Shown here one piece after another: positions 7,333 through 15,235 of a stretch of 64,000 nt of DNA. The first letter of the stretch is position 1, and each line of letters begins with the position of its first letter. Under the pieces are notes generated by a model. It was not told the origin of the DNA. It did not search any database and saw only the letters and a program-made list of their open reading frames with translations. Source of the stretch: Acinetobacter soli (GTDB lineage: Bacteria > Pseudomonadota > Gammaproteobacteria > Pseudomonadales > Moraxellaceae); assembly GCF_000760595.1 (NCBI RefSeq), contig NZ_BBNM01000010.1:51661-115660 (forward strand), written 5' to 3'. The position numbers were made by a program, and so were the translations under genes.

Positions 7333-8934
7333 ATGACTGAAGTTACTTTTACTGAAACACTTGTACAAACGGTAAATCCTCCATTTGATTCACTAAAGAC
7401 TGCACAAGAGTTTACAACTACAATTCAAGATTTCATTACATGGGATACAGTCGGTCTACTTATTGATGAAAGTGGTCAAAACTTAGTTGTTTTATTATTA
7501 GAAAATGATGCTGTAATCAGTTCCCTAAGAGCTAACCTGTATGAGACTGATCTACTTCAATTCATATTAGAACTATCTAATAAACAAACCAAAAAAATTA
7601 TTCTGCATGCTTGGCAAGGTCATACAGTAAATTGTTCTCATTTAAGCGATTTAAAAAAACTTGAGCATATTTGGCATAATAAAAGCGCTTATCAAGCTAC
7701 AGAATTTATTAAAGTAATTGAAATTAAAAAATTCATCAAAAGCTATTTTAAGCCAGTAAAAAAAATTGGACGAGGTAATCCGTTTACTGCCGAGACAAAG
7801 CGACTGGTCATGCAAGATAGTCATGGACGCTGCATGTTCACTGGATGCGGTGATCGACTAGATATCGAACAACTTACAGGCATGAAGGGTAATATAGGAT
7901 ACCTGGCTCATAATGTAGCCTCTTCAGAAAGAGGTGAAAGAGGAATTCCGTACCTTTCCGACATACTTTCCGATGACCCGGCAAACGTACTACTCTTGTG
8001 TGATAAACATCACCGATTAATTGATAAAATTGCAGCAAGTGATTACTCAGCACAACAACTGAGCGAAATGAGAAAATCCTATTGTGATTTAGCTAATACT
8101 TTACTTGACGCCCTAGCATTCAGCCCAATTCCTGTATATTCAATTTTATGGTCTGTAAATAGTAATGCTGTTGGTCATCCAGAACCAAAAGAGATTGCTT
8201 CATGTTTATCACTCTTACAACATCGGATGGATGGCTACCTTCAAAGGTTATGTGATAGTAATACGTTATATATGAAAAATCCTGACCAGTTTTCAAAACA
8301 ACTCGTCATGATTATCCAGAATGAAGCTGACAAGATTATCCAACAGACAAGTTTAAATGGACATTGTGCTGCAATCTTCGCATTTGGCCCAATGCCTGCA
8401 TTAATTGGCTTAGGTGCTTTATTAGGTAATAAAGGAAAGTTTCTCCCAATGCTGCGCGATAGAGAAGCAAATAAATGGGGTTGGCCAAACGCTTCAGCTG
8501 CGGATCGATCTTATGAAACTATTGGAATTGAAACCCTTCAAAAAGGTCCCGATGTAGTTTTATGCGTAAATTTCACGGCTATTATTGATAAAATTAAAAA
8601 TAAAGCTCTTGAGCTAAAAACTGAATTGAATGCTGATATTGTTGAAATTAATGCACTTGAAGCATATTTAGGAAGTAAGGCTGTTCCACATCCGCATAAT
8701 ATTTCAAAATTCACTACTGAACTTCAGAAGCTTTTTCATCTATTAAAAGATAAACATGGCGTAAAGAGAGTGCATCTTTTAATTGCAGCTCCAAATGCAG
8801 CCTGTATAGCTTTAGGGCAAGCCATTGATTTACATCACCCAGATATCATTATCTATGACTTCGCACAAGATACTATGCTCCCTAATCTAATTATTAGAAA
8901 TGATTCCCGTGGTAATCATTTAGAACTTCCATAA
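7333..8934 (+). CDS. cap5: CBASS effector: HNH nuclease-SAVED (Cap5-like) with an N-terminal extension
   Basis: 533 residues. An HNH endonuclease lies at about 145-260: Cys167 and Cys172 (GRCMFTGCGD), His193 (YLAHNVASSE), then Cys223 and His226-His227 (LLCDKHHRLID). A SAVED ligand-sensing domain fills about 265-533 (FAFGPMPALIGLGALLG, HLLIAAPNAACIALG, DIIIYDFAQ). In Cap5, cyclic nucleotide binding to SAVED causes oligomerisation and degradation of DNA. Known Cap5 proteins begin with the HNH domain, but here about 140 extra residues precede it (GLLIDESGQNLVVLLLEN, KKIILHAWQGHTV). That part is of mixed alpha/beta character and I do not recognise it. It is fourth in the operon, 11 bp after cap3. 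Confidence 0.83.
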   Translation: MTEVTFTETLVQTVNPPFDSLKTAQEFTTTIQDFITWDTVGLLIDESGQNLVVLLLENDAVISSLRANLYETDLLQFILELSNKQTKKIILHAWQGHTVNCSHLSDLKKLEHIWHNKSAYQATEFIKVIEIKKFIKSYFKPVKKIGRGNPFTAETKRLVMQDSHGRCMFTGCGDRLDIEQLTGMKGNIGYLAHNVASSERGERGIPYLSDILSDDPANVLLLCDKHHRLIDKIAASDYSAQQLSEMRKSYCDLANTLLDALAFSPIPVYSILWSVNSNAVGHPEPKEIASCLSLLQHRMDGYLQRLCDSNTLYMKNPDQFSKQLVMIIQNEADKIIQQTSLNGHCAAIFAFGPMPALIGLGALLGNKGKFLPMLRDREANKWGWPNASAADRSYETIGIETLQKGPDVVLCVNFTAIIDKIKNKALELKTELNADIVEINALEAYLGSKAVPHPHNISKFTTELQKLFHLLKDKHGVKRVHLLIAAPNAACIALGQAIDLHHPDIIIYDFAQDTMLPNLIIRNDSRGNHLELP

Positions 8935-8985
8935 ATAATTATTTTACAAACTTATTTTTAATATTTTAAAAATGGGATAGACCTT

Positions 8986-10791
8986 ATGCCTAATACTTCT
9001 ACAGATCAAAATACAAATCCTTCTGATGAGAATAATGTAAATAAATTATGGGAAATTCTTAAACCATACAAAGATAAATATTTACAAGTTTGGTGGTATG
9101 GAGGGATGGCAAAAGGAAAAAGGCCTGGAGACCAGCCACAGGTCCATGTCTTATTCAGAGAGGTTTTAGAAGATTTCAGTCCCACTAATAACTTTATTCC
9201 AATTACAACCAATATCACGGATATTGTATCTTGGAGAGTTGATTCAATTTGGCATCAACAACGAAAGATTGATTCTTTAAACAAGGATATCTATGAATTT
9301 GTTATTGATCATACCGATTTCGAATTAAAATTTTTAAAAATATATGAGAATGCCGATGAGAAGAAGAAAATTAACTTTTTCAAAAATCGAGAAGAATGTG
9401 CAATAGTAGATTCAAAATCGAAAAAAAATTGTATATCTTTCAAATTGAATCACCCTGAATTTAATGAACTTTTAATACCATGTCTAGAATTTCTCACTAG
9501 AGCTTATGGCTTATCAACTGAGCTCATTCGAATACTTACTACTTATAATGAGAATGAACGCGAATCCCGATTATACACTCCCCACATAGGTGAGAAGGGT
9601 CTGTGGACTGTACTTCTCGGAGATGGTATTACCCGAGCAGACCATGTTTTTGTTGCATATTATAAATATACTGAAATCGCTAAGAAGGCTTCACGTATTT
9701 TATTTAGTAGTATTGTTAAAAATTCTGATTTTAAACAAGCGAATATCTTTCCAGAAGTTGTTCCTTGGCATACTGAAACCTTACCGATCAGGGTGTCGGG
9801 ATTCCACTTAGCTGGAACAAAAACATTTGTTGTGACAAGAATCAGAGGTATGAAACCCCCAAAGAATGACCATATTAGAATAATTCCTAAAGTTACTGAA
9901 CGCATTAATACCACCACAGACACTGATCACCCCAATCCACCTTTACCTCAATTAGGTAGTGGTGACATCAATGTTTCCACAAATCTAGGTGGTCGACGTC
10001 CACCATCAGACCATGAATTAATAGAAGATGATTTTGAATGGATAGATGGCGGTCCTGCTAATGAATTAAGCAAATACAAATATGTAAAGCAGGTTAAACG
10101 CCCAAAACGTAAAAAGAAATTCATAGAAACACAAACCATTGGGACGGGAGCTCCTGACAATTCACCCGAGGTATTAAATACCCAAATACTGCCATCGACA
10201 AATAATTCAAAAGAGTTTCAAGCCCCTGTAGATGGCAGAATCATTGGATTATGGAAAGCTTGTGTAAAAGCAATGGAAGTTAATCCACATTTAATTCAAC
10301 AAGTGAGCTACTACACATTTGAAAAGGGATTTAATTATTCAGAACTCCCGATGTTGATCGGTTTTTTTACAGAATCTGAAGTACAAGTTCACAAAACCTG
10401 GTGCTATGCAAATTCATTAAAAACCCAGATAAGAGGAGCTTTAATTATCAGATTAACTTTATCTCAATTAGAACCTGTTTATATTTTTGATATACAGCCC
10501 GCCACATATACTTCTACTATACAAGGTGAAACTCTGACAAAAGAAAGAGGACATGCCGGTTTAGTTTTCCAAATGAAACAGGAAAAAGATCTTGAACAGT
10601 TTATTTCTGATTTAATGTATCTTCTGCCTCTTCATGAAGGTTCATACTCGCCCTCAGTGTTCCAAAGCTTGCTGGTCACTCAGATATTCTTATTTCGACA
10701 TTCAAATACAAAAGGGCTCACTGAAGGTGAGTCAACTTTATTGAATGCTTTAAGAAAGATAGGAATTGATAAAATAACGTTTAAGAATTAA
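8986..10791 (+). CDS. TnsE-like transposition protein (probable), next to the CBASS operon
   Basis: 601 residues, starting 51 bp after the HNH-SAVED gene on the same strand. By-eye comparison with Tn7 TnsE (538 residues) suggests a shared plan. The N-terminal part has a tryptophan-rich beta segment (LQVWWYGGMAKG). The middle is a hydrophilic, proline/acidic linker ending in a basic stretch (about 300-390; KRPKRKKKF). The C-terminal domain resembles TnsE_C, with beta strands GALIIRLTLS and EPVYIFDIQP followed by the helices LEQFISDLMYLLP and SPSVFQSLLV. TnsE directs insertion to replicating, often conjugative DNA through the processivity clamp. In Tn7 it follows tnsD; here it is about 21 kb from tniQ, on the opposite strand. 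No enzyme motifs are visible. It might instead be an unrecognised fifth CBASS-associated protein. Confidence 0.6.
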   Translation: MPNTSTDQNTNPSDENNVNKLWEILKPYKDKYLQVWWYGGMAKGKRPGDQPQVHVLFREVLEDFSPTNNFIPITTNITDIVSWRVDSIWHQQRKIDSLNKDIYEFVIDHTDFELKFLKIYENADEKKKINFFKNREECAIVDSKSKKNCISFKLNHPEFNELLIPCLEFLTRAYGLSTELIRILTTYNENERESRLYTPHIGEKGLWTVLLGDGITRADHVFVAYYKYTEIAKKASRILFSSIVKNSDFKQANIFPEVVPWHTETLPIRVSGFHLAGTKTFVVTRIRGMKPPKNDHIRIIPKVTERINTTTDTDHPNPPLPQLGSGDINVSTNLGGRRPPSDHELIEDDFEWIDGGPANELSKYKYVKQVKRPKRKKKFIETQTIGTGAPDNSPEVLNTQILPSTNNSKEFQAPVDGRIIGLWKACVKAMEVNPHLIQQVSYYTFEKGFNYSELPMLIGFFTESEVQVHKTWCYANSLKTQIRGALIIRLTLSQLEPVYIFDIQPATYTSTIQGETLTKERGHAGLVFQMKQEKDLEQFISDLMYLLPLHEGSYSPSVFQSLLVTQIFLFRHSNTKGLTEGESTLLNALRKIGIDKITFKN

Positions 10792-10903
10792 CTGGAGTTT
10801 TTCAAACTGCCGTATGTATATGATAAATCAACTTAATTATGAGTACTTTCTAAAAAAATTCAATAAATTCTTTTAAGCACAGGAGATTTAATATGAATTA
10901 AAA

Positions 10904-11290
10904 TCAAGCTAAATTTTTCAACACACCACACTTATCTACTGTACATAACCCATCACAAGTCTTTCTTATTTCTAATAGCTGCTGTATGAGTTTCTGCTGA
11001 TTCCGAATATTTTCCTCTACATCGTTAATATGTGAATCGATAAGCTCATTAACATCAGAACAATTTAGATTAGGCAGATCCTTATAATTTAGTAATTTTT
11101 TAATTTCAGTTAAGTTCATATTCAAAGAACGGCAATTCACAATAAATTTCAACCGATCAATGTAATCTTCAGTATATAGTCTATAGTTACCTTGAGTTCG
11201 ATCAGGTTTCGGGATTAAACCTTCTTTTTCATAAAACCGTATTGTCAGTACTGAGCACGACGTTTTTTCAGAGAGCTCGCCTATCTTCAT
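10904..11290 (-). CDS. MerR-family metal-responsive regulator (CadR/PbrR-like)
   Basis: 128 residues from the ATG at 11290 (MKIGELSEKT); the longer frame to 11317 lacks a MerR-like start. The winged helix is at 1-70 (CSVLTIRFYEKEGLI, GNYRLYT), followed by the dimerising coiled coil. Metal ligands are placed as in CadR/PbrR: Cys77 (NLNCSD), Cys112 and Cys121 (KTCDGLC, DKCG), with an extra Cys116. This pattern fits Pb(II), Cd(II) or Zn(II) rather than Cu or Hg. It is divergent from the CDF-feoAB operon and should bind the dyad at 11323-11341, activating that operon by twisting the long spacer. It probably also controls itself. Confidence 0.85.
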   Translation of the reverse strand: MKIGELSEKTSCSVLTIRFYEKEGLIPKPDRTQGNYRLYTEDYIDRLKFIVNCRSLNMNLTEIKKLLNYKDLPNLNCSDVNELIDSHINDVEENIRNQQKLIQQLLEIRKTCDGLCTVDKCGVLKNLA

Positions 11291-11318
11291 AAACATTATG
11301 AAATACTCAAAATCCAAC

Positions 11319-11350
11319 TTGACTCTATAGTAGCTATAGAGATTTTAATA
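11319..11350 (+). promoter_or_regulatory. MerR-type promoter and operator of the CDF-feoAB operon
   Basis: A -35 TTGACT (11319-11324) and an AT-rich -10 (TTTAAT/TTAATA, ending about 11350) are separated by 19-20 bp, the long spacer typical of MerR targets. The spacer holds an 8-bp perfect dyad, CTCTATAG (11323-11330) and CTATAGAG (11334-11341), around TAG. Confidence 0.8.
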
Positions 11351-11366
11351 TGCAATAAGTAAAGAT

Positions 11367-12677
11367 ATGACTATGGGCACATCAATGAGTGGTTGCGGTT
11401 GTAATAAAGAAAGTTCTTGTGAAGACACTAATCAAAATGAATCAGAAACAAATTCTGGTAACAATAAAGATTTAACTACTGAAGAAAGTAAAAGCTCTTG
11501 TTTTGGTAATGAAGAAGTACCTAAACAATCTAAAACAGATGAAAAAGATTCTTGTGCTAGTACTCAGCCATGTTCTACGCAGTCAAACTCATGTTGTGGC
11601 CCAAATTCGATAAGTTCATCTGAGACAGTTAGTGATAATGAGGGTGTGGCGACTTTCATCAGTAACTATAACATCCCTAAAATGGATTGTTCCGCAGAGG
11701 AACAAATGGTTCGGATGGCTTTATCTTCTTTGGTAAATGTTAAGAGGCTAGTTTTTGATTTGCCGAATCGAAACCTAAAAGTTATACATAATGGTGAAAG
11801 TAATGAAATCACTGCAAGACTTGAAGCTCTTGGGTTTGGAGCAAAATTAAATAAAACTGAAGCCGATGTAAATAAAGAGCATGCAAAAGAAGTCAGTACG
11901 TTTCTGATTCCGAAAATGGATTGCTCTGCTGAGGAGCAAATGGTTCGAATGGCACTATCTTCAGTGAATGAAGTCAAAGGTCTGACATTTGATTTACCTA
12001 ATAGGAAATTAAAAGTTTTTCATAATGATGGTCTTAATGAAATTACTAGCAAACTTGAGGCCCTTGGTTTTGGTGCCAAACTAGAAAGTACTGTTACATC
12101 TGTCGGTGAAATTCCGGAAAAAGCAGATACATCTGAACAAGCAAAAGTTTTAAAGATTCTTTTAGCAATTAATGCTGCACTTTTCGTTATTGAGTTTATT
12201 AGTGGCCTAATTGCAGCATCTACTGGGTTAATCGCAGACTCTCTTGATATGTTTGCAGATGCTGCTGTGTATGGTATTGCACTTTACGCTGTAGGGAAAG
12301 CTGCAAAGTACCAGGTTAAAGCAGCTCACTTTGCGGGTTGGATTCAATTATTCCTCGCTATAACTGTAATTGTCGATGTAATTAGACGTTTTATATTGGG
12401 TAGTGAGCCTGAATCTTTATTAATGATTGTAATTGGCTTTTTAGCATTGATAGCGAATGTCGCCTGTCTTTACCTAATCTCTGGACATAAAGATGGTGGA
12501 GCACATATGAAAGCAAGCTGGATTTTCTCAGCTAATGATGTGATTGTGAATCTAGGTGTAATTATTGCTGGCTTCCTTGTTGCTCTGACAGGTTCCGCAT
12601 ATCCAGATCTGGTTATAGGAATAATTGTTTCACTTTTCGTACTTAACGGTGCTCGAAAGATTTTGGCATTTAAATAA
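11367..12677 (+). CDS. CDF-like cation transporter with Cys-rich leader and two MDCxxEE domains
   Basis: 436 residues. Residues 8-80 are Ser/Asn-rich with about nine cysteines (SGCGCNKESSC, NSCCGPN), a likely metal buffer. Two near-identical HMA-like domains follow at about 100-160 and 179-238, each with IPKMDCSAEEQMVRMALSS and LEALGFGAKL. The remainder (261-436) is a six-helix CDF-like membrane domain with DSLDMFAD (291-298) in helix 2. Helix 5 has SANDVIVN where many CDF pumps have HxxxD, so metal choice may differ. No cytoplasmic C-terminal CDF domain is present. It is first in a MerR-controlled operon with feoA and feoB. Export of Pb, Cd, Zn or Co is inferred from the regulator, not proven. 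ATG codons at 11373 and 11385 are alternative starts. Confidence 0.8.
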   Translation: MTMGTSMSGCGCNKESSCEDTNQNESETNSGNNKDLTTEESKSSCFGNEEVPKQSKTDEKDSCASTQPCSTQSNSCCGPNSISSSETVSDNEGVATFISNYNIPKMDCSAEEQMVRMALSSLVNVKRLVFDLPNRNLKVIHNGESNEITARLEALGFGAKLNKTEADVNKEHAKEVSTFLIPKMDCSAEEQMVRMALSSVNEVKGLTFDLPNRKLKVFHNDGLNEITSKLEALGFGAKLESTVTSVGEIPEKADTSEQAKVLKILLAINAALFVIEFISGLIAASTGLIADSLDMFADAAVYGIALYAVGKAAKYQVKAAHFAGWIQLFLAITVIVDVIRRFILGSEPESLLMIVIGFLALIANVACLYLISGHKDGGAHMKASWIFSANDVIVNLGVIIAGFLVALTGSAYPDLVIGIIVSLFVLNGARKILAFK

Positions 12678-12688
12678 GAGTCGTAAAA

Positions 12689-12949
12689 ATGAATTTATTC
12701 CAAGTTAAACCAAATGAATTTGTCAAAATTGTTGACCTAAAAAAAGGTAATCAATATTCAGATACAAATGATCCAGTTCTCGAACGACTTGAATTATTAG
12801 GTTTCAGAATTGGTGAAACTTTACAAGTTCTAGCTAAGGGGCTTTTCGGTGGTGATCCAGTATTGGTTCAAATTGAAACTTCTCGATTTGCGTTAAGAAA
12901 GAATGAAGCTGAACGAATTTTTGTAGAGATTGTTTCAAATGAACAGTAA
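12689..12949 (+). CDS. feoA: FeoA-domain protein
   Basis: 86 residues with a single SH3-like FeoA domain (LERLELLGFRIGETLQVLAKG, GGDPVLVQIETSRFALRKNEA). FeoA proteins bind FeoB and support metal uptake. The gene follows the CDF gene by 11 bp and overlaps feoB by 11 nt, so the three form one operon. Its presence under a CadR/PbrR-like regulator is unusual, since feoAB is normally controlled by Fur. Confidence 0.85.
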   Translation: MNLFQVKPNEFVKIVDLKKGNQYSDTNDPVLERLELLGFRIGETLQVLAKGLFGGDPVLVQIETSRFALRKNEAERIFVEIVSNEQ

Positions 12950-14768
12950 AAATATTGCACTTATTGGTAACCCAAATTGTGGAAAAACATCTCTCTTTAA
13001 TACTTTAACAGGTACTCGTCAAAAAGTAGCTAATTATGCGGGTGTTACTGTTGAGCGGAAAGAAGGTTTCTTTAAACTACCATCTGGTGAATCAGTTAGA
13101 GTTTTAGACTTGCCTGGCACATATAGTTTGAAACCTACGAGTCTAGATGAAGAGGTAACAAGAGCTGTATGCTTAGGTGAGCTGGAGGGTGAGGTTTTAC
13201 CTGATATATATGTATGTGTGGTTGATGCCACAAATTTACATTTACATTTAAGCCTTGTACTTGAAATAAGGGCATTGAATCGACCAATGCTTCTTGTTTT
13301 AAATATGATGGATGAAGTCAAAAAACGTGGTATTTCGATAGATATTAATAAGCTATCAGAATTATTGGGTATCCCAGTTATTGAGGCTGTTGCTGTTAAA
13401 ACTAAAGGCGTGCAGGATCTATTAAATCAATTAGATAAAAAAAATCTATTTGTAACTCCTTATCATTCTGATCTGAATCATTTTGATCAGATTAAAAATA
13501 TTACTAAACAAGTAATTTTAAAAAATGATAACGGTGATGCAAGAACAGCCTTCTTGGATAAAATTTTCTTACACCCTGTACTTGGTTTAGTCATCCTAAC
13601 GTTTACCATGTTTGTCATGTTCCAAGCTGTATTTATCTGGGCACAACCTTTTATCTCATTAATTGAGAATTCAATTACATGGTTAGGTGATACAATTGGG
13701 CCGCTCATTACTCATCCCTTACTTAGAAGTCTTATTGTTGATGGCGTGATCGCTGGATCAGGTAGTGTTTTGGCTTATATGCCGCAAATCCTTATTCTAT
13801 TCTTCTTTATTTTAATTTTAGAAGAATCAGGTTATTTACCACGGGCAGCATTTCTTCTAGATAAGTTGATGTCTAAAGCCGGTTTAAGTGGACGTTCCTT
13901 TATTCCATTATTATCTAGTTTTGCCTGTGCAATTCCAGGTGTCATGGCAACACGAAGCATTAGTTCGGAAAGAGATCGTCTAGCAACTATTATGATTGCA
14001 CCATTAATGACTTGTTCTGCAAGATTACCTGTTTATGCTTTACTTATTGCGGCATTCATTCCAAACAAATTAGTTTATGGTTGGTTGAGTCTACAAGGTT
14101 TAGTTCTTTTTGGACTATATATGGCTGGCATTGTTTCAGCACTATGTGTTTCTTTATTTTTGAAACTAGTTAGAAAAGATAAAACAGAAAGTATTTTTAT
14201 CTTTGAGTTGCCTACTTACCGATTACCAGATATTCGAAATGTTGCATTAGGACTTTATGATCGAGCTACGATCTTTTTAAAAAGGGTTGGTGGCATTATC
14301 GTAGCATTATCAATACTGCTTTGGGTTTTAGTGACATTCCCTCAACCTCCTGAGCATGCAACAATGCCTGCTATCAACTATAGTTTAGCTGGGCAACTTG
14401 GACACTTTATTCATCCTATATTTGCCCCAATTGGCTTTACATGGGAAATCTGTATCGCGTTAATTCCTGCTATGGCAGCACGTGAAGTTGTAATTGCAGC
14501 TTTAGGTGTGATTTATGCAATGTCTGGTGATGAAGATACTGTAACTCAAACATTGCTTAGTCAAATTTCGGGACCTGATGGATGGGGGCTAGCAACAGGG
14601 ATGTCGCTCTTGGTCTGGTATATTTTTGCCCCCCATTGTCTTGCGACACTAGCAACTATTCGACGTGAAACAGGTAGTTGGAAGCAACCAGTTATCATGG
14701 CGACATATTTATTCGCACTTGCATATTTCTTCTCATTCATCACATATCAGCTTATTAGTAGACTTTAA
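12939..14768 (+). CDS. feoB: FeoB-family GTPase metal transporter
   Basis: 609 residues from the ATG at 12939, overlapping feoA. The N-terminal G domain has G1 GNPNCGKTS (10-18), G3 DLPG (57-60) and G4 NMMD (122-125). The membrane part from about 200 has two Gate-type repeats (SGRSFIPLLSSFACAIPGVMATR; IALIPAMAAREVVIAALGV). It is shorter than E. coli FeoB (773), as in many compact FeoB proteins. FeoB imports Fe(II), and some relatives import Mn or other divalent metals. Pairing an importer with a Cys-rich exporter recalls pbrT in Pb operons, which is an inference. A strong terminator follows at 14790. Confidence 0.87.
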   Translation: MNSKNIALIGNPNCGKTSLFNTLTGTRQKVANYAGVTVERKEGFFKLPSGESVRVLDLPGTYSLKPTSLDEEVTRAVCLGELEGEVLPDIYVCVVDATNLHLHLSLVLEIRALNRPMLLVLNMMDEVKKRGISIDINKLSELLGIPVIEAVAVKTKGVQDLLNQLDKKNLFVTPYHSDLNHFDQIKNITKQVILKNDNGDARTAFLDKIFLHPVLGLVILTFTMFVMFQAVFIWAQPFISLIENSITWLGDTIGPLITHPLLRSLIVDGVIAGSGSVLAYMPQILILFFFILILEESGYLPRAAFLLDKLMSKAGLSGRSFIPLLSSFACAIPGVMATRSISSERDRLATIMIAPLMTCSARLPVYALLIAAFIPNKLVYGWLSLQGLVLFGLYMAGIVSALCVSLFLKLVRKDKTESIFIFELPTYRLPDIRNVALGLYDRATIFLKRVGGIIVALSILLWVLVTFPQPPEHATMPAINYSLAGQLGHFIHPIFAPIGFTWEICIALIPAMAAREVVIAALGVIYAMSGDEDTVTQTLLSQISGPDGWGLATGMSLLVWYIFAPHCLATLATIRRETGSWKQPVIMATYLFALAYFFSFITYQLISRL

Positions 14769-14789
14769 TCAAAACAAGAATCTTTTATA

Positions 14790-14825
14790 AAGACAAATGG
14801 ATGCCTTCGCATCCATTCGTCTTTT
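14790..14825. terminator. Bidirectional terminator between feoB and the cus operon
   Basis: GACAAATGGATGC (14792-14804), loop CTTC, GCATCCATTCGTC, then TTTT; A-rich on the other side. It sits between the convergent feoB and cusF-like genes and can serve both. Confidence 0.85.
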
Positions 14826-14839
14826 AAGTATCAAACCAA

Positions 14840-15202
14840 TTATGAGCTTTTTTTCACAGCAACAATAATCTGATTCTCACTCTCTGTTTTTAATTCAAAG
14901 TCAACTTTATCCCCTACAGTTAAACCATTTAATAAGGATGGGTCAGCAACTTTAAAGCCCATCTTCATTGCTGGCCAATTAATCGCAGGAATTGCTTCAT
15001 GGTCGAGTGTTAAAATATTTTCTTTCGTATCAATAGCAGTAATCACCCCAACGGCTTGAGCCGTTGTAGCGGTAGAAGACTCCTTATTCATCTGCTCCAT
15101 AGGTGCGTCTGCTTTCTTCTGCTCTGATGCTTCATTTTTACTACATGCGCTTAATGCAGCAATAGTGGTAACAAGAGCAATAATTTTCATGAATTTCAAC
15201 AT
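14840..15202 (-). CDS. cusF: CusF-like periplasmic copper/silver-binding lipoprotein
   Basis: 120 residues. A signal peptide ends in the lipobox LSAC (17-20), so the protein is probably anchored by Cys20. A linker follows, then a CusF beta-barrel at about 50-118. The CusF ligand set is visible: His68 (LDHEAIP), Trp76, Met79 and Met81 (NWPAMKM). CusF carries Cu(I)/Ag(I) to the CusCBA efflux pump. It is last in the leftward cus/cop operon, 33 bp after cusA. Confidence 0.85.
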   Translation of the reverse strand: MLKFMKIIALVTTIAALSACSKNEASEQKKADAPMEQMNKESSTATTAQAVGVITAIDTKENILTLDHEAIPAINWPAMKMGFKVADPSLLNGLTVGDKVDFELKTESENQIIVAVKKSS

Positions 15203-15235
15203 AATAAAACCTCTTTAGACGAAATAATAAAACGA

